Notes: generated by a model not told the origin, from the sequence alone. A stretch of 46,714 bases of DNA from an uncultured Lachnospiraceae bacterium (GCA_949076555.1 CARUOB010000004.1:53466-100179), one strand, 5' to 3'; shown: positions 17,740 to 27,229, counted from the first letter of the stretch. Made by a program: numbers and translations.

Positions 17740-17997
17740 ATGAGGGATTTTACTTATGTAATCAAGGATCCGGTGGGGCTGCATGCCAGACCTGCGGGTC
17801 TGCTGGTAAAGAAGGCGGGCGAGTTTGCCAGCAGGATTACGATCGAGTCCGGGGGTAAAAGCGCGGAGGCGAAGAAGCTGATCATGCTGATGGGACTCGG
17901 AGTTAAGCAAGGTGCGGAGGTTGTCTGCCGGATCGAAGGCGAGGACGAGGATGCCGCTTATGAAGCGCTCGCAAATTTCTTCAAAGAGAACTTATAA
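17740..17997 (+). CDS. ptsH: HPr phosphocarrier protein without regulatory Ser46
   Basis: This is HPr, 85 residues, which carries phosphate from enzyme I to EIIA domains. The catalytic His 15 is in GLHARPAGLL. At the position of regulatory Ser46 the sequence reads AKKLIMLMGLG (A44-K45-K46), so a Lys replaces the Ser that HPr kinase would phosphorylate. By family knowledge such a protein can do phosphotransfer but cannot form the P-Ser-HPr/CcpA complex of carbon catabolite repression. A strong AGGAGGGAGG site precedes it. It may be a dedicated HPr for this PTS with another HPr encoded elsewhere. Confidence 0.92.
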   Translation: MRDFTYVIKDPVGLHARPAGLLVKKAGEFASRITIESGGKSAEAKKLIMLMGLGVKQGAEVVCRIEGEDEDAAYEALANFFKENL

Positions 17998-18026
17998 CAT
18001 TTAGAATGACTGGGAGGTAGTGTTTT

Positions 18027-19502
18027 ATGATGAAATATTTACAGAAATTAGGGAAATCCCTGATGCTGCCGGTGGCATGTCTGCCAATCTGCGGTATTCT
18101 GATGGGAATTGGTTATGCGCTGTGTCCGGAGACGATGCAGGGCGGTGATATAGCGGGAACCGGCTTTTTAAGTCTTCTGGGCTTCTTCCTCGTAAAAGCG
18201 GGCGGTGCTCTGATTGACAATATGGCTTGGCTTTTTGTTATCGGTGTAGGTGTAGGTATGGCGGATGACCATGACGGTACGGCGGGTCTTGCGGCGCTGG
18301 CATCCTGGCTGATGATAACGAATCTGCTGGCAGTGGGCAATGTTACGACACTGATGCCTTCTATCGCGGATAACGCAAGCAAATCTCTTGCTTTTGCAAA
18401 AATCGGGAATCCGTTTATCGGTATTCTGGCAGGCGTCATCGGCGCAAGCTGCTACAACAAATTTAAAGGCACACAGCTGCCGGATTGGCTTTCCTTCTTC
18501 AGCGGCAAGCGCTGCGTAGCTATTATTTCGGGCGTGGTTTCCATTCTGGCATCGGCGATCCTGCTGTTTGTATGGCCGATCGTGTTCGGCGCACTGATCG
18601 CAGTAGGCCAGGGTATTGTCGGAATGGGCGCAATAGGCGCAGGTATCTACGCTTTCCTGAACCGTCTGCTGATCCCTACGGGTCTGCACCATGCACTGAA
18701 CAACGTGTTCTGGTTTGACACCATCGGGCTCGGTGACCTGACCCACTTCTGGGCGGGCGAGACAAGTGCGGATGTTAGTTGGAGTCTTGGTATGTACATG
18801 TCGGGATTCTTCCCTTGTATGATGTTTGGTATTCCGGGTGCCGCGCTGGCTATGATCCAGACGGCAAAGAGCAACAAGAGAAAAGTAGCGATCGGTCTGG
18901 CCGGATCTGCGGCAGTCTGTGCTTTTATCTGCGGCGTTACGGAGCCCTTCGAGTTCGGTTTCATGTTCCTTGCACCGATGCTGTATGTGATTTACGCTCT
19001 GCTTTACGGAATTTTTACAACCATTACCGTACTGCTCGGCTTCCGTGCAGGCTTCAGCTTCTCGGCGGGCGCGACGGATCTGGTTTTCTCGTCGTTCCTT
19101 CCCGGCGCGGCGAAGACTTGGATGATTATTCCTCTCGGTATCGCAGCGTTTGCAGTGTTCTATGTGGTGTTCCGCTTCGCGATTGTGAAGTTTGACTTAA
19201 AGACACCCGGCAGAGAGGACGATGATGTGGAGGCGGAGAAGAAAGCGGTTCTCGCCAACAGCAATTTCACCGAAGTGGCTTCTATCATTCTGGAAGGCCT
19301 CGGCGGCAAGGGCAATGTGAAGTCTCTTGACAACTGTATTACAAGACTTCGTCTGGAAATTAACGACTATACACAGGTAGATGAGAAGAAGATCAAGTCT
19401 GCAGGCGTGGCAGGCGTTATGAGACCCAGCAAAACTGCGGTGCAGGTTATTGTAGGTACCAAGGTGCAGTTTGTGGCAGATGAAATGAAGAAGATGCTGT
19501 AA
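18027..19502 (+). CDS. nagE: PTS GlcNAc-type EIICB
   Basis: This membrane permease/phosphotransferase, 491 residues, imports and phosphorylates a sugar, most likely N-acetylglucosamine or glucose. The EIIC domain (about residues 1-390) has about ten membrane segments and the motifs IPTGLHHALNNVFWF and CGVTEPFEFGFMF, typical of the NagE branch. The EIIB domain at the C-terminus has the phospho-Cys 437 in LDNCITRLRLEI. There is no EIIA domain; the separate EIIA at 15539 should serve. GlcNAc uptake would fit the glycan-degrading context and the nagA gene downstream, but glucose cannot be excluded. Confidence 0.87.
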   Translation: MMKYLQKLGKSLMLPVACLPICGILMGIGYALCPETMQGGDIAGTGFLSLLGFFLVKAGGALIDNMAWLFVIGVGVGMADDHDGTAGLAALASWLMITNLLAVGNVTTLMPSIADNASKSLAFAKIGNPFIGILAGVIGASCYNKFKGTQLPDWLSFFSGKRCVAIISGVVSILASAILLFVWPIVFGALIAVGQGIVGMGAIGAGIYAFLNRLLIPTGLHHALNNVFWFDTIGLGDLTHFWAGETSADVSWSLGMYMSGFFPCMMFGIPGAALAMIQTAKSNKRKVAIGLAGSAAVCAFICGVTEPFEFGFMFLAPMLYVIYALLYGIFTTITVLLGFRAGFSFSAGATDLVFSSFLPGAAKTWMIIPLGIAAFAVFYVVFRFAIVKFDLKTPGREDDDVEAEKKAVLANSNFTEVASIILEGLGGKGNVKSLDNCITRLRLEINDYTQVDEKKIKSAGVAGVMRPSKTAVQVIVGTKVQFVADEMKKML

Positions 19503-19547
19503 GGCATTTGGAAAGTTTTAAAGTTGAAAACATGAAATGTGTGTTAT

Positions 19548-19575
19548 ACGGGCAGCCTCTTGCGGGGCTGCCCGT
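19548..19575 (+). terminator. Strong hairpin after the PTS operon
   Basis: ACGGGCAGCC (19548-19557) pairs perfectly with GGCTGCCCGT (19566-19575) over an 8-base loop. No T run follows, so termination may be partial. Confidence 0.55.
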
Positions 19576-19624
19576 TGACGTAGATGCATTTTGCTGAATG
19601 TCCGGAAAGGAGCGTATATTCTAC

Positions 19625-20488
19625 ATGCTTTTAGAGAAGCTGCAGGCACAGGACAATTTTACAAACAACGAAAAAGAGGTGGCCGGATATGTTCTGGATC
19701 ATATGGATCAAATTCCGGAAATGTCGAGCGCGGAACTTGCGCAGGCTTCTTTTACCAGCAAGGCTACCGTCGTTCGTTTAAGTCAGAAACTCGGACTTGC
19801 CGGATATCAGGAGTTCCGGCTTAAACTGGTGGAGGAGATTAATCAGAAGAACCGGCTTTCACGGATGCTTGAGGGGGAACCCATTACAGATCAAAGCACT
19901 TATACGGATATTATTCACACACTGCCCGTTCTGTATGACAAGGCAGTGACGAACACACGGCTTGCCCTTGATAAAAACGTCATGAACCGGATTAACGGCG
20001 TGATACAGAGAGCGGATTGTATCGATATTTACGGTACGGGTATCAGCTATATACTGGCACAGTCGGCTGTGTTCAAGTTTGCCACGCTGGGACTGGAATG
20101 TTCGGCCTATGAGAGTATCAATGGCCATTATCTGGCGGCCAGAAAGAATAAAAAAACGATTGCTTTTTTAATCAGCTTTACGGGTGCGAACCGGGCCGTG
20201 ATTCAGATGGCAAAATATCTTCGGGAAGGGACGAATAATTATGTGGTAGGGCTGATGGGCCCGCATAATCAGGTGATTCGCGAATGGTGTCATGAAGTCG
20301 TAGAGATTCCCAACCGGGATTCGCTGCTCAGTCTGGATGTAATCACTTCTTTTTCCGCCGTCACCTATGTACTGGATATTTTCTTTTCCCTGCTTCTTGC
20401 CAGACGTTATGAGGAGCACGCGAAATCGTCGCTGGAAATGCTGACGCATATGGATCTGCTGCTTGATCGAACAAAAAAAGACGCTTGA
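19625..20488 (+). CDS. RpiR/MurR-type transcriptional regulator
   Basis: This DNA-binding regulator, about 287 residues, has an N-terminal RpiR helix-turn-helix (ELAQASFTSKATVVRLSQKL) and a C-terminal SIS domain for sugar-phosphate binding (CIDIYGTGISYILAQSAVFK and IAFLISFTGANRAVIQMA). The start at ATG 19625 is preferred for the upstream GGAAAGGAG; the in-frame ATG at 19598 has no site, but the spacing to 19625 is about 12 bases, so the start is not certain. It lies directly before the beta-glucoside PTS and its GH1 hydrolase and probably controls them in response to a phosphorylated disaccharide or hexose phosphate. A terminator follows at 20513. Confidence 0.85.
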   Translation: MLLEKLQAQDNFTNNEKEVAGYVLDHMDQIPEMSSAELAQASFTSKATVVRLSQKLGLAGYQEFRLKLVEEINQKNRLSRMLEGEPITDQSTYTDIIHTLPVLYDKAVTNTRLALDKNVMNRINGVIQRADCIDIYGTGISYILAQSAVFKFATLGLECSAYESINGHYLAARKNKKTIAFLISFTGANRAVIQMAKYLREGTNNYVVGLMGPHNQVIREWCHEVVEIPNRDSLLSLDVITSFSAVTYVLDIFFSLLLARRYEEHAKSSLEMLTHMDLLLDRTKKDA

Positions 20489-20512
20489 AACGGTATAATA
20501 AATGATGACTTT

Positions 20513-20546
20513 GGACCTTTGTTGCAGAGACGGAGGTCCTTTTTTT
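20513..20546 (+). terminator. Intrinsic terminator after the RpiR gene
   Basis: GGACCT (20513-20518) pairs with AGGTCC (20534-20539) over a 15-base loop, followed by seven T. Confidence 0.8.
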
Positions 20547-20585
20547 ATGAATTTTGAAACGGTGAAACTATCGCCATTCCATTTA

Positions 20586-20615
20586 TTGTCGGAAAGAATC
20601 TCCCTGTGTTATATT
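20586..20615 (+). promoter_or_regulatory. Probable promoter of the beta-glucoside PTS genes
   Basis: TTGTCG (20586-20591), 18-base spacer, TATATT (20610-20615), between the terminator and the EIIBCA start. The match is fair, not perfect. Confidence 0.5.
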
Positions 20616-20701
20616 CGGTTTAACAAAGAACAGACCGGGTGAGAAGTATAAGCGCTTTACGACATGGAAGGTATGGAAAAAAGAGACAGGAGGGAATGGC
20701 A

Positions 20702-22630
20702 ATGGGAAAATACCATGAGCTGGCAAAAGAGATTGTAAAATATGTCGGTGGCAAAGAAAACATTTCAGGGCTGGTACATTGTATCACACGGCTTCGTTTT
20801 ACGTTAAAGGACGAGTCGAAGGCGAAGGATGATGTGCTAAAGGCTATGGAAGGCGTCGTTACGGTGATGAAAAGCGGCGGACAGTATCAGGTGGTGATTG
20901 GCAATCATGTGCCGGAGGTGTTTGAGGATGTGATGGAACTGATCGGCTTGCAGGAGGGAGACAGCAGAGGCGGGGATGAGAAGAAAGGCAGGCTGTTAGA
21001 CAGAGCCATCGATGTGGTATCCGGCATTTTTCAGCCTATTCTTGGTATTATGGCTGCCTGCGGTATGTTAAAAGGATTGAATACGCTGCTTGTGGCCCTT
21101 GGGCTTTACAGCGCTGAGTGCGGCGGTTATCTGATCATCAATGCGGCAGGCGATGCCTTGTTTACGTTTCTTCCGCTGTTTCTCGGTTATACGGCGGCAA
21201 AGAAATTTGGTTTAAAGCCCATGCTTGGCCTCGCCATCGGTGCGGCCATGTGTTATCCGGGAATCCAGGCGGGAACCCTGTCTGCAGGGATGGAGCCTAT
21301 GTACAGCTTACTGGACGGAACCATGTTTGCCTCTCCGGTGTACATTAACTTTTTTGGAATACCCGTCATTTCCGTGGACTATACGGGAACGGTTATTCCG
21401 GTTATTCTGGCGGTATGGTTTGCGTCTAAATGTGAGAAGTTTTTTAACAAACTGATTCCGGATCTGGTTAAATTTTTCTTTGTGCCTATGCTGACCTTAC
21501 TGGTGACGCTGCCGGTATCCGTGATCTTCTTAGGGCCGGTTGCAACTTTTGGGTCCACGCTGATTTCGGAGTTTACATTGACGATTCGCGGTTTCAGTCC
21601 GCTGCTCGCAGGCGCAATTGTGGGATTAACCTGGCAGATTCTTGTGATTTTCGGCATGCACTGGGGATTTATCCCTGTTTATATTAACAATGTTATGACG
21701 CTTGGATATGACAATGTGATGATGCCTTTTTTCGCCTGCACCTTTGCAACCTCCGCGGTTGTACTGGCGATTTTCTTTAAGACAAAGGATAAGAAGCTGC
21801 GGGAAATGGCAATCCCCAACTTTATCTCCGGCATTTTCGGGGTGACTGAGCCTGCTATTTACGGTATTTTGCTTCCGCTTAAAAAGCCGTTTATCATCAG
21901 CTGTATTGCAGGAGGGATCGGCGGTGCGTTCTACGGACATTTCAACTTCCGCAAGTTTATTTTAGGCGGCATGGGAATCTTTGAACTGCCCAATATGATG
22001 AATCCGGATGGAACGATGGGAAATATCATTGTGGCTTTTGCCGGTATAGCCATTTCCATGGCGGCAGGCTTTTTGCTTACGATGTTGTTTTATAAGGATA
22101 AGCCGCAGACAGTGCAGGCAGAGGTGTCAGAAACGGCGGGGTCAGAGACAAATGTCGTTACAGTGAAGGGAAAAAAGGAGAAGATCGTGCTCGCAAGTCC
22201 TTTGAAAGGAAAGGTTCTGCAACTGTCAGAGGTGAAGGATGAGGCGTTCTCCTTGGGTGTTTTGGGAAAAGGAGCAGCGATTGAGCCGGAAGAAGGCGTA
22301 CTTTATGCGCCGGCAGACGGAACGGTCTCCGCATTGTTCCCCACAGGCCATGCAATTGGACTTACCACACAGACCGGATTGGAGCTTCTGATGCATGTGG
22401 GAATGGATACCGTACAATTGGACGGAAAAGGCTTTCAGGCTTTTGTGGAAACAGGCGAAGCGGTAAAGCGGGGACAGAAGCTCCTTGCGTTCGATATGGA
22501 TCTGATCAGCAAGGCCGGCTATAGTCTGGCAACACCTGTACTGGTGACGAACTGTGATGAATTTGAGCAGGTGGAGATTACGGAGGCGAAAGAGGTTTTG
22601 GCAGGAGATTCACTGCTGTGTGTCATGTAG
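20702..22630 (+). CDS. bglP: PTS beta-glucoside-type EIIBCA
   Basis: This is a three-domain PTS permease, 642 residues, that imports and phosphorylates beta-glucosides. The start is ATG 20702, at good spacing from ACAGGAGGGA; ATG 20696 is too close to it. The EIIB domain comes first with phospho-Cys 27 in LVHCITRLRFTLKD. EIIC follows (about residues 100-470; conserved FGMHWGFIPVYINN and GVTEPAIYGILLPLKKPF). A charged linker leads to EIIA with His 565 in LELLMHVGMDTVQLDG. It forms an operon with the GH1 enzyme 17 bases downstream. The sugar is likely cellobiose, gentiobiose or an aryl-glucoside; the exact one is not visible. Confidence 0.92.
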   Translation: MGKYHELAKEIVKYVGGKENISGLVHCITRLRFTLKDESKAKDDVLKAMEGVVTVMKSGGQYQVVIGNHVPEVFEDVMELIGLQEGDSRGGDEKKGRLLDRAIDVVSGIFQPILGIMAACGMLKGLNTLLVALGLYSAECGGYLIINAAGDALFTFLPLFLGYTAAKKFGLKPMLGLAIGAAMCYPGIQAGTLSAGMEPMYSLLDGTMFASPVYINFFGIPVISVDYTGTVIPVILAVWFASKCEKFFNKLIPDLVKFFFVPMLTLLVTLPVSVIFLGPVATFGSTLISEFTLTIRGFSPLLAGAIVGLTWQILVIFGMHWGFIPVYINNVMTLGYDNVMMPFFACTFATSAVVLAIFFKTKDKKLREMAIPNFISGIFGVTEPAIYGILLPLKKPFIISCIAGGIGGAFYGHFNFRKFILGGMGIFELPNMMNPDGTMGNIIVAFAGIAISMAAGFLLTMLFYKDKPQTVQAEVSETAGSETNVVTVKGKKEKIVLASPLKGKVLQLSEVKDEAFSLGVLGKGAAIEPEEGVLYAPADGTVSALFPTGHAIGLTTQTGLELLMHVGMDTVQLDGKGFQAFVETGEAVKRGQKLLAFDMDLISKAGYSLATPVLVTNCDEFEQVEITEAKEVLAGDSLLCVM

Positions 22631-22647
22631 TGAGAGGAGGCAGAAGG

Positions 22648-24066
22648 ATGCGGGAAGATTTTTTGTGGGGCGGCGCCATGGCAGCCAACCAGTGCGAGGG
22701 CGGCTGGCAGGAAGGTGGCAGGGGCATGGGTCTTGTGGATGTTATCCCTTACGGGGAGAACCGGATGCCTGTTATGGAAGGCCACATGGACTACCGGGAT
22801 CTTCCGGAAGACACTATTTTTCCGGGGAGAGAGGCAATTGACCTGTACGGACACTATAAGGAAGATATCGCGCTCTTTGCGGAAATGGGCTTTAAATGTT
22901 ATCGGTTTTCTTTTTCCTGGTCCCGGATTTTTCCCACCGGGGAAGAAACGGAGCCAAATGAAGAAGGACTGAAATATTATGAGACGCTGATTGATGAGCT
23001 TCTACGGTATGGCATAGAGCCGGTAGTGACGATCTGTCATTTTGATATGCCGCTGCATCTTGTGGACAAATACGGCTCCTGGCGAAACCGCAGGATCATT
23101 GATTTTTATCTGAATTACTGCCAGACGGTTTTCCGCCGCTTTAAGGATAAAGTGCGATATTGGATTACGTTCAATGAAATCAATATGCTGATGCATCTGC
23201 CCTTTATGGGCGCCGGAATCCGTTTTGAGAAAGGCGAGGATGAGACTTTCATAAAATATCAGGCGGCGCACAATGAACTGGTTGCTTCCGCCTATGCCGT
23301 CAAGCTGGCACGTGAGATCAATCCCAGATTCCGGGTAGGCTGTATGCTGGCCGCCGGAAGCGTGTATCCTTATAGCTGCAGACCGGAGGATGTGTGGGAG
23401 AGTATGAAAAAAGACCGGGAGAACTATTTCTTCATAGATGTGCAGGTAAGGGGCGAATATCCGGCTTATGCGGAAAAGTTTCTGGAGCAGGCGGGCATCC
23501 GCTTGGAAATGGGACCTTGGGACAGGAAAATTTTAAAGGAGCACACGGTGGATTTTATTTCTCTGTCCTACTACAATAGCCGCTGTGTACGGGCAGACGG
23601 ACAGGGAGAGGCGTCAGGAGGAAATGTATTTGCCTCGGCAAAGAATCCCTATCTGGAATGCAGTCAGTGGGGATGGCCAATTGACCCGATGGGACTGCGC
23701 ATCACCTTAAATGCGCTCTATGACCGTTATCAGAAGCCGCTGTTTATCGTAGAAAACGGTCTGGGAGCTAGGGATGAGCCGGGGCAGGACGGAAAGATTG
23801 AGGATGATTACCGGATTGACTATCTGAAAGCCCATATCAGGGCTATGATGGCGGCAGTGGATGAGGACGGTGTGGATTTGATCGGGTATACGCCGTGGGG
23901 CTGCGTGGATCTGATCAGCGCTACCACAGGTGAAATGTCTAAACGATACGGCTTGATCTATGTGGACAAAGACGACAGCGGAAACGGCACGCTGAAACGC
24001 ATGCGGAAAAAGTCTTTTTCATGGTATCGTGAAGTCATTGCATCCAACGGGAAAAATTTAAAATAG
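22648..24066 (+). CDS. GH1 6-phospho-beta-glucosidase
   Basis: This family GH1 enzyme, 472 residues, hydrolyses the phosphorylated beta-glucosides delivered by the preceding EIIBCA to glucose-6-phosphate and an aglycone or glucose. The start is ATG 22648 with GAGAGGAGGC upstream. The N-terminus FLWGGAMAANQCEGG is the GH1 signature. The acid/base is E177 in WITFNEINMLMH and the nucleophile E369 in LFIVENGLGARDE. The C-terminal KRMRKKSFSWY region fits the 6-phospho subgroup. It is cytoplasmic and co-transcribed with bglP. Confidence 0.92.
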   Translation: MREDFLWGGAMAANQCEGGWQEGGRGMGLVDVIPYGENRMPVMEGHMDYRDLPEDTIFPGREAIDLYGHYKEDIALFAEMGFKCYRFSFSWSRIFPTGEETEPNEEGLKYYETLIDELLRYGIEPVVTICHFDMPLHLVDKYGSWRNRRIIDFYLNYCQTVFRRFKDKVRYWITFNEINMLMHLPFMGAGIRFEKGEDETFIKYQAAHNELVASAYAVKLAREINPRFRVGCMLAAGSVYPYSCRPEDVWESMKKDRENYFFIDVQVRGEYPAYAEKFLEQAGIRLEMGPWDRKILKEHTVDFISLSYYNSRCVRADGQGEASGGNVFASAKNPYLECSQWGWPIDPMGLRITLNALYDRYQKPLFIVENGLGARDEPGQDGKIEDDYRIDYLKAHIRAMMAAVDEDGVDLIGYTPWGCVDLISATTGEMSKRYGLIYVDKDDSGNGTLKRMRKKSFSWYREVIASNGKNLK

Positions 24067-24124
24067 AAAGAATGGGATGACTCCCGCATATATTGGAAAT
24101 GAGAAGATACGGCGGGAGACTGCA

Positions 24125-25126
24125 ATGACTGAAAAGAGGAAGTGGAACGACAAGTTTTGGCTTGCGATGAGGGAACTGGAGCATAAAATACAGCGGGAGA
24201 ACAGGGGCCGGACTGCTGGCGGCTGGCCCGAGCCGGAAAAAGTGGAGGCGTGGAATGAGGAGCGTCAGAGGCAGCGGGGCTGCGGACAGTACTGCGGCTC
24301 CGTGAGCGCGGCGGAGCGTTCCCAGACGAAAAAAGAGTATAAACGGGAGCAGTTTCTGAAAAACGTAGCTGTGCAGACTGCGAAATCGGCGGCCTTTCTG
24401 CTGGCGTCTGTGGCCTTGATTCAGGGGATCGCGAGATTCCTGCCTGAGTCCATCACCGTGAGCAGTTCCGTGGGCGGAAGAGAACTGCCGATTTACTGTG
24501 TGGAGACGGATAAGAAGCAGGTGGCGCTCAGCTTTGATGCGGCGTGGGGAAATGAAGACACACCGCGTATTTTGGAGACTCTGAAAAAACACAATGTGAA
24601 AGTGACGTTTTTCATGACGGGCGGATGGGTGGAATCCTACCCTGAAGATGTGAAGGCGATTCTGGCGGACGGCCACGATCTGGGTAATCACAGCGAGAAC
24701 CATAAAAACATGTCCCAGCTCTCCGACGAACAGTGTCAGGAAGAGCTGATGAAAGTACATACCAAGGTGCAGGAACTTACGGGGTACGAGATGTGCCTGT
24801 TTAGGCCTCCCTACGGGGATTATGACAATCATGTCATAACGAACGCGCAAAAATGCGGGTATTATCCGATCCAGTGGTCGATCGATTCTCTGGACTGGAA
24901 AGACTACGGCGTGGACGACATTGTGAAACGGGTGGTGGAGTCCGACAAGCTGAACAACGGGGCGATCATTCTCATGCACAACGGGGCGAAGTACACGGCG
25001 GACGCGCTTGACGCGGTGATCACCGGATTGCAGGATAAGGGCTATGAGCTGGTGCCCATCTCACAGTTGATCTACAAAGATAAATACCACATGAAGGCCG
25101 ATGGGACACAGGTGTCGGGGGAGTAG
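24125..25126 (+). CDS. PdaB-like polysaccharide deacetylase, membrane-anchored
   Basis: This NodB-fold carbohydrate esterase 4 protein has 333 residues. The start at ATG 24125 follows GGCGGGAGACTGCA; an in-frame ATG at 24077 is less well placed. It has a charged cytoplasmic N-terminus of about 90 residues, one membrane segment (about 97-117, AFLLASVALIQGIARFL), then the NodB domain. Motif 1 reads SFDAAWGN instead of TFDDG, as in the sporulation PdaB group; motif 2 HSENH supplies two metal His; motif 3 is RPPYGDYD; and MHNGAK stands near the end. It should act outside the membrane on peptidoglycan or another N-acetylated polymer. It is 58 bases after GH1 but functionally unrelated to it. A terminator follows. 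Confidence 0.85.
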   Translation: MTEKRKWNDKFWLAMRELEHKIQRENRGRTAGGWPEPEKVEAWNEERQRQRGCGQYCGSVSAAERSQTKKEYKREQFLKNVAVQTAKSAAFLLASVALIQGIARFLPESITVSSSVGGRELPIYCVETDKKQVALSFDAAWGNEDTPRILETLKKHNVKVTFFMTGGWVESYPEDVKAILADGHDLGNHSENHKNMSQLSDEQCQEELMKVHTKVQELTGYEMCLFRPPYGDYDNHVITNAQKCGYYPIQWSIDSLDWKDYGVDDIVKRVVESDKLNNGAIILMHNGAKYTADALDAVITGLQDKGYELVPISQLIYKDKYHMKADGTQVSGE

Positions 25127-25171
25127 AAAGCAACCCAACCTTTTATATTCATACCAGAGTACCTCACGCGC

Positions 25172-25217
25172 GAGGCCGGAAAATCTCATGTAAGAGAAAC
25201 TCCGGCCTCGTGTTTTG
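25172..25217. terminator. Terminator between convergent genes
   Basis: GAGGCCGGA (25172-25180) pairs with TCCGGCCTC (25201-25209) over a 20-base loop, with GTGTTTT after it. It serves the deacetylase and possibly the epimerase on the other strand. Confidence 0.75.
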
Positions 25218-25221
25218 TGGT

Positions 25222-26103
25222 TTATACAAGAAGTTTTATGGATAATTCGTAAGTTTTGCTCTCCCCGGCTTTTAGTACCTGAATATCGCGTTTGTGCGTA
25301 AAATCATTGTCTTCATCGGCATAGATGGCGGCGCCGTTCCATGGCTCGATACACAGGAACGGGGCACCTGCGTTTGCGGGCGTCCAGAAAGCAATCGTAG
25401 AGAAGTCGGGATAGTCTACCTGAATACCCTTTCCGGCAGGATTCACAAGCTGTACGCTTCTCGATTTCATATGGGGAAATACCAGCGCGTCAATGTCAAA
25501 AAGGGAATAATCCAGTTTCAGCGTGTCAGAATGATCCAGATAACGTTTGGTGTTAACCGGGTCAAACTGCATGTTTTCAAGATCGTATACAGGGGAATCA
25601 CATGTTTCCTCATATGGGAATTTCAATATATAGTCAGAAAATTGTTCTCCCTCTTCCAACGGACACATAAATCCGGGGTGTGCGCCGAAATGATAGTACA
25701 TCTCTTCCGTATCCGTGTTTGTCACCAGATAGGTGATGCGAAGCGTCGGCCCGTCGAGGCGGTAAGTCTGACTGAAATGGAAACGGAACGGATAGTGTTT
25801 TAATGTGTCGTCGTTTGCGTCACAGGAAAAGGAAAGGGTATCATCCGATTCTTTCTCATAAGCCATCTCCATATCACGCAGAAAACCGTGTTTGGGTATT
25901 TCGTATTCCTTTCCGTTTATTATGGTTTTTCCGTTCCGTACATTGCCGATGGAAGGAAAGAGAAGGGGAGCGGACCAAACCCAGAATTTGGGATCAGAAT
26001 CCCATACATACTCTTTTCCGGTATCGTTCTTGTAAGATTTCAGTTCTCCTCCTTTCGTTTCCAAAGAGACGGAATAACCTTTGTTTGATAATGTGAGAAT
26101 CAT
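25222..26103 (-). CDS. Aldose 1-epimerase family protein (LacX-like)
   Basis: This galactose-mutarotase-fold protein has 293 residues from ATG 26103, chosen for the AAAGGAG site just upstream. Seen are the N-terminal GGELKSYKNDTGKEYVW, the sugar-binding YYHFGAHPGFMCPL with a catalytic His, and FLCIEPWNGA near the C-terminus with the Glu expected as base. The family interconverts alpha and beta anomers of sugars or sugar phosphates in the cytoplasm. It lies 60 bases after the LacI gene on the same strand, so the two are likely co-transcribed and linked to the divergent sugar-phosphate operon at 27353. The exact sugar is unknown. Confidence 0.87.
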   Translation of the reverse strand: MILTLSNKGYSVSLETKGGELKSYKNDTGKEYVWDSDPKFWVWSAPLLFPSIGNVRNGKTIINGKEYEIPKHGFLRDMEMAYEKESDDTLSFSCDANDDTLKHYPFRFHFSQTYRLDGPTLRITYLVTNTDTEEMYYHFGAHPGFMCPLEEGEQFSDYILKFPYEETCDSPVYDLENMQFDPVNTKRYLDHSDTLKLDYSLFDIDALVFPHMKSRSVQLVNPAGKGIQVDYPDFSTIAFWTPANAGAPFLCIEPWNGAAIYADEDNDFTHKRDIQVLKAGESKTYELSIKLLV

Positions 26104-26163
26104 AAAGTACTCCTTTCTTTTTGAGCCGCCATAAGGCGGCATAATTTAGTTTTGAGAATGCCG

Positions 26164-27195
26164 TTACTCTACCCTGCCGCTTTCGGAAAGAACCGCACAG
26201 CTCTCACGCCGGATCAACCGGAAAGGCAGTTCTACCTTCATTGGGATGCGTCTTCCGGTTTCTATCCGGTCGATTAACAGTTTGGCCGCCATCGTGCCCA
26301 AATCCTCCATGGGAACATGAATGGTGGTGAGCATGGGAGTCGTATACTGCCCCGTTTCGATATCGTCAATGCCGATGACGGATAATTCTTCGGGAATTTT
26401 CCGGTCTATTTCTTTGGCGGCTTTTATAGCGCCAATTGCAGTCAGGTCGTTGGCGCAGAACAGGGCGGTAACACTGTGATTCGAAGACAGGAGTTTTCGC
26501 GTCGCCTGATAGCCGCCTTCGATGGAAAGCGGGGTGTCTATGATCAGGTTCCTGTCCAGAGGCAGCGCAAGCTGGGAAACGGCGTCCCAATAGCCGCGGT
26601 AACGGATTTCATTTTTGCGTTCACCGAGATAGGCAATATGTTTGTGCCCGAGTTCGGCCAGATAACTTACGGCGGTTTTGGAAGCGAGGTAGGCGTTGCA
26701 AATAACCTGATCAAACTCTGACTCGATATTGTTAAGACCGGTGTAAATGCTTCTGTTGTAGTTTTCTTTTAGAAAGGTACGCATTTTAGAGTCGGGGCGT
26801 CCGAGAATTACCACACCTTCCACTCTTGTCTCTCGGATCTGTCTGCGAATGCCGGGGTCCTGAATATCCTGATAAGAGTAGATATACCTGACGGTGTATC
26901 CGTGTCTCAGGGCCTCCTTTTCAATTCCCCGCATGATTCTGGAAAAAAAAGGATCGGAGGCTTGTGTGCGCGCAAGAATGCATCCGATGGTCCGGGATGT
27001 CGTACCGGAAATGTCCGCTTTACGCAGTTTCAGGTTTCTCGCATTGGAATCAGGGACGTACCCGGTCTGGCGTACGATCTGCCATATTCTGTTTTCGACT
27101 TCTTTGCTGGCGGCTTTAGAATCCGGGTGGTTGATCACCCGGGATACCGTAGAAACGGAAACGCCTGCCAGAGCAGCAATTTCTTTCATCGTCAT
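26164..27195 (-). CDS. LacI-family transcriptional regulator
   Basis: This regulator has 343 residues. The N-terminal helix-turn-helix is TMKEIAALAGVSVSTVSRVI, with the hinge helix around NARNLKLRKA, then a periplasmic-binding-protein-like effector domain (TIGCILARTQASDPFFSRIM to the VIGIDDIETGQYTTPMLTTI signature). ATG 27195 has AGAGGAA upstream. It is divergent from the pfk-to-fba operon and likely represses or autoregulates through the palindrome at 27250-27271, which overlaps its own -35 box. The effector is probably a sugar or sugar phosphate of that pathway. Confidence 0.92.
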   Translation of the reverse strand: MTMKEIAALAGVSVSTVSRVINHPDSKAASKEVENRIWQIVRQTGYVPDSNARNLKLRKADISGTTSRTIGCILARTQASDPFFSRIMRGIEKEALRHGYTVRYIYSYQDIQDPGIRRQIRETRVEGVVILGRPDSKMRTFLKENYNRSIYTGLNNIESEFDQVICNAYLASKTAVSYLAELGHKHIAYLGERKNEIRYRGYWDAVSQLALPLDRNLIIDTPLSIEGGYQATRKLLSSNHSVTALFCANDLTAIGAIKAAKEIDRKIPEELSVIGIDDIETGQYTTPMLTTIHVPMEDLGTMAAKLLIDRIETGRRIPMKVELPFRLIRRESCAVLSESGRVE

Positions 27196-27229
27196 AAGCC
27201 GTTCCTCTGATTTTTATTTTACCTCATTT

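Noticed and set aside
24035..24979. A 314-residue open frame on the minus strand
   Set aside because: It is antisense to the polysaccharide deacetylase, which has clear NodB motifs; no independent support.
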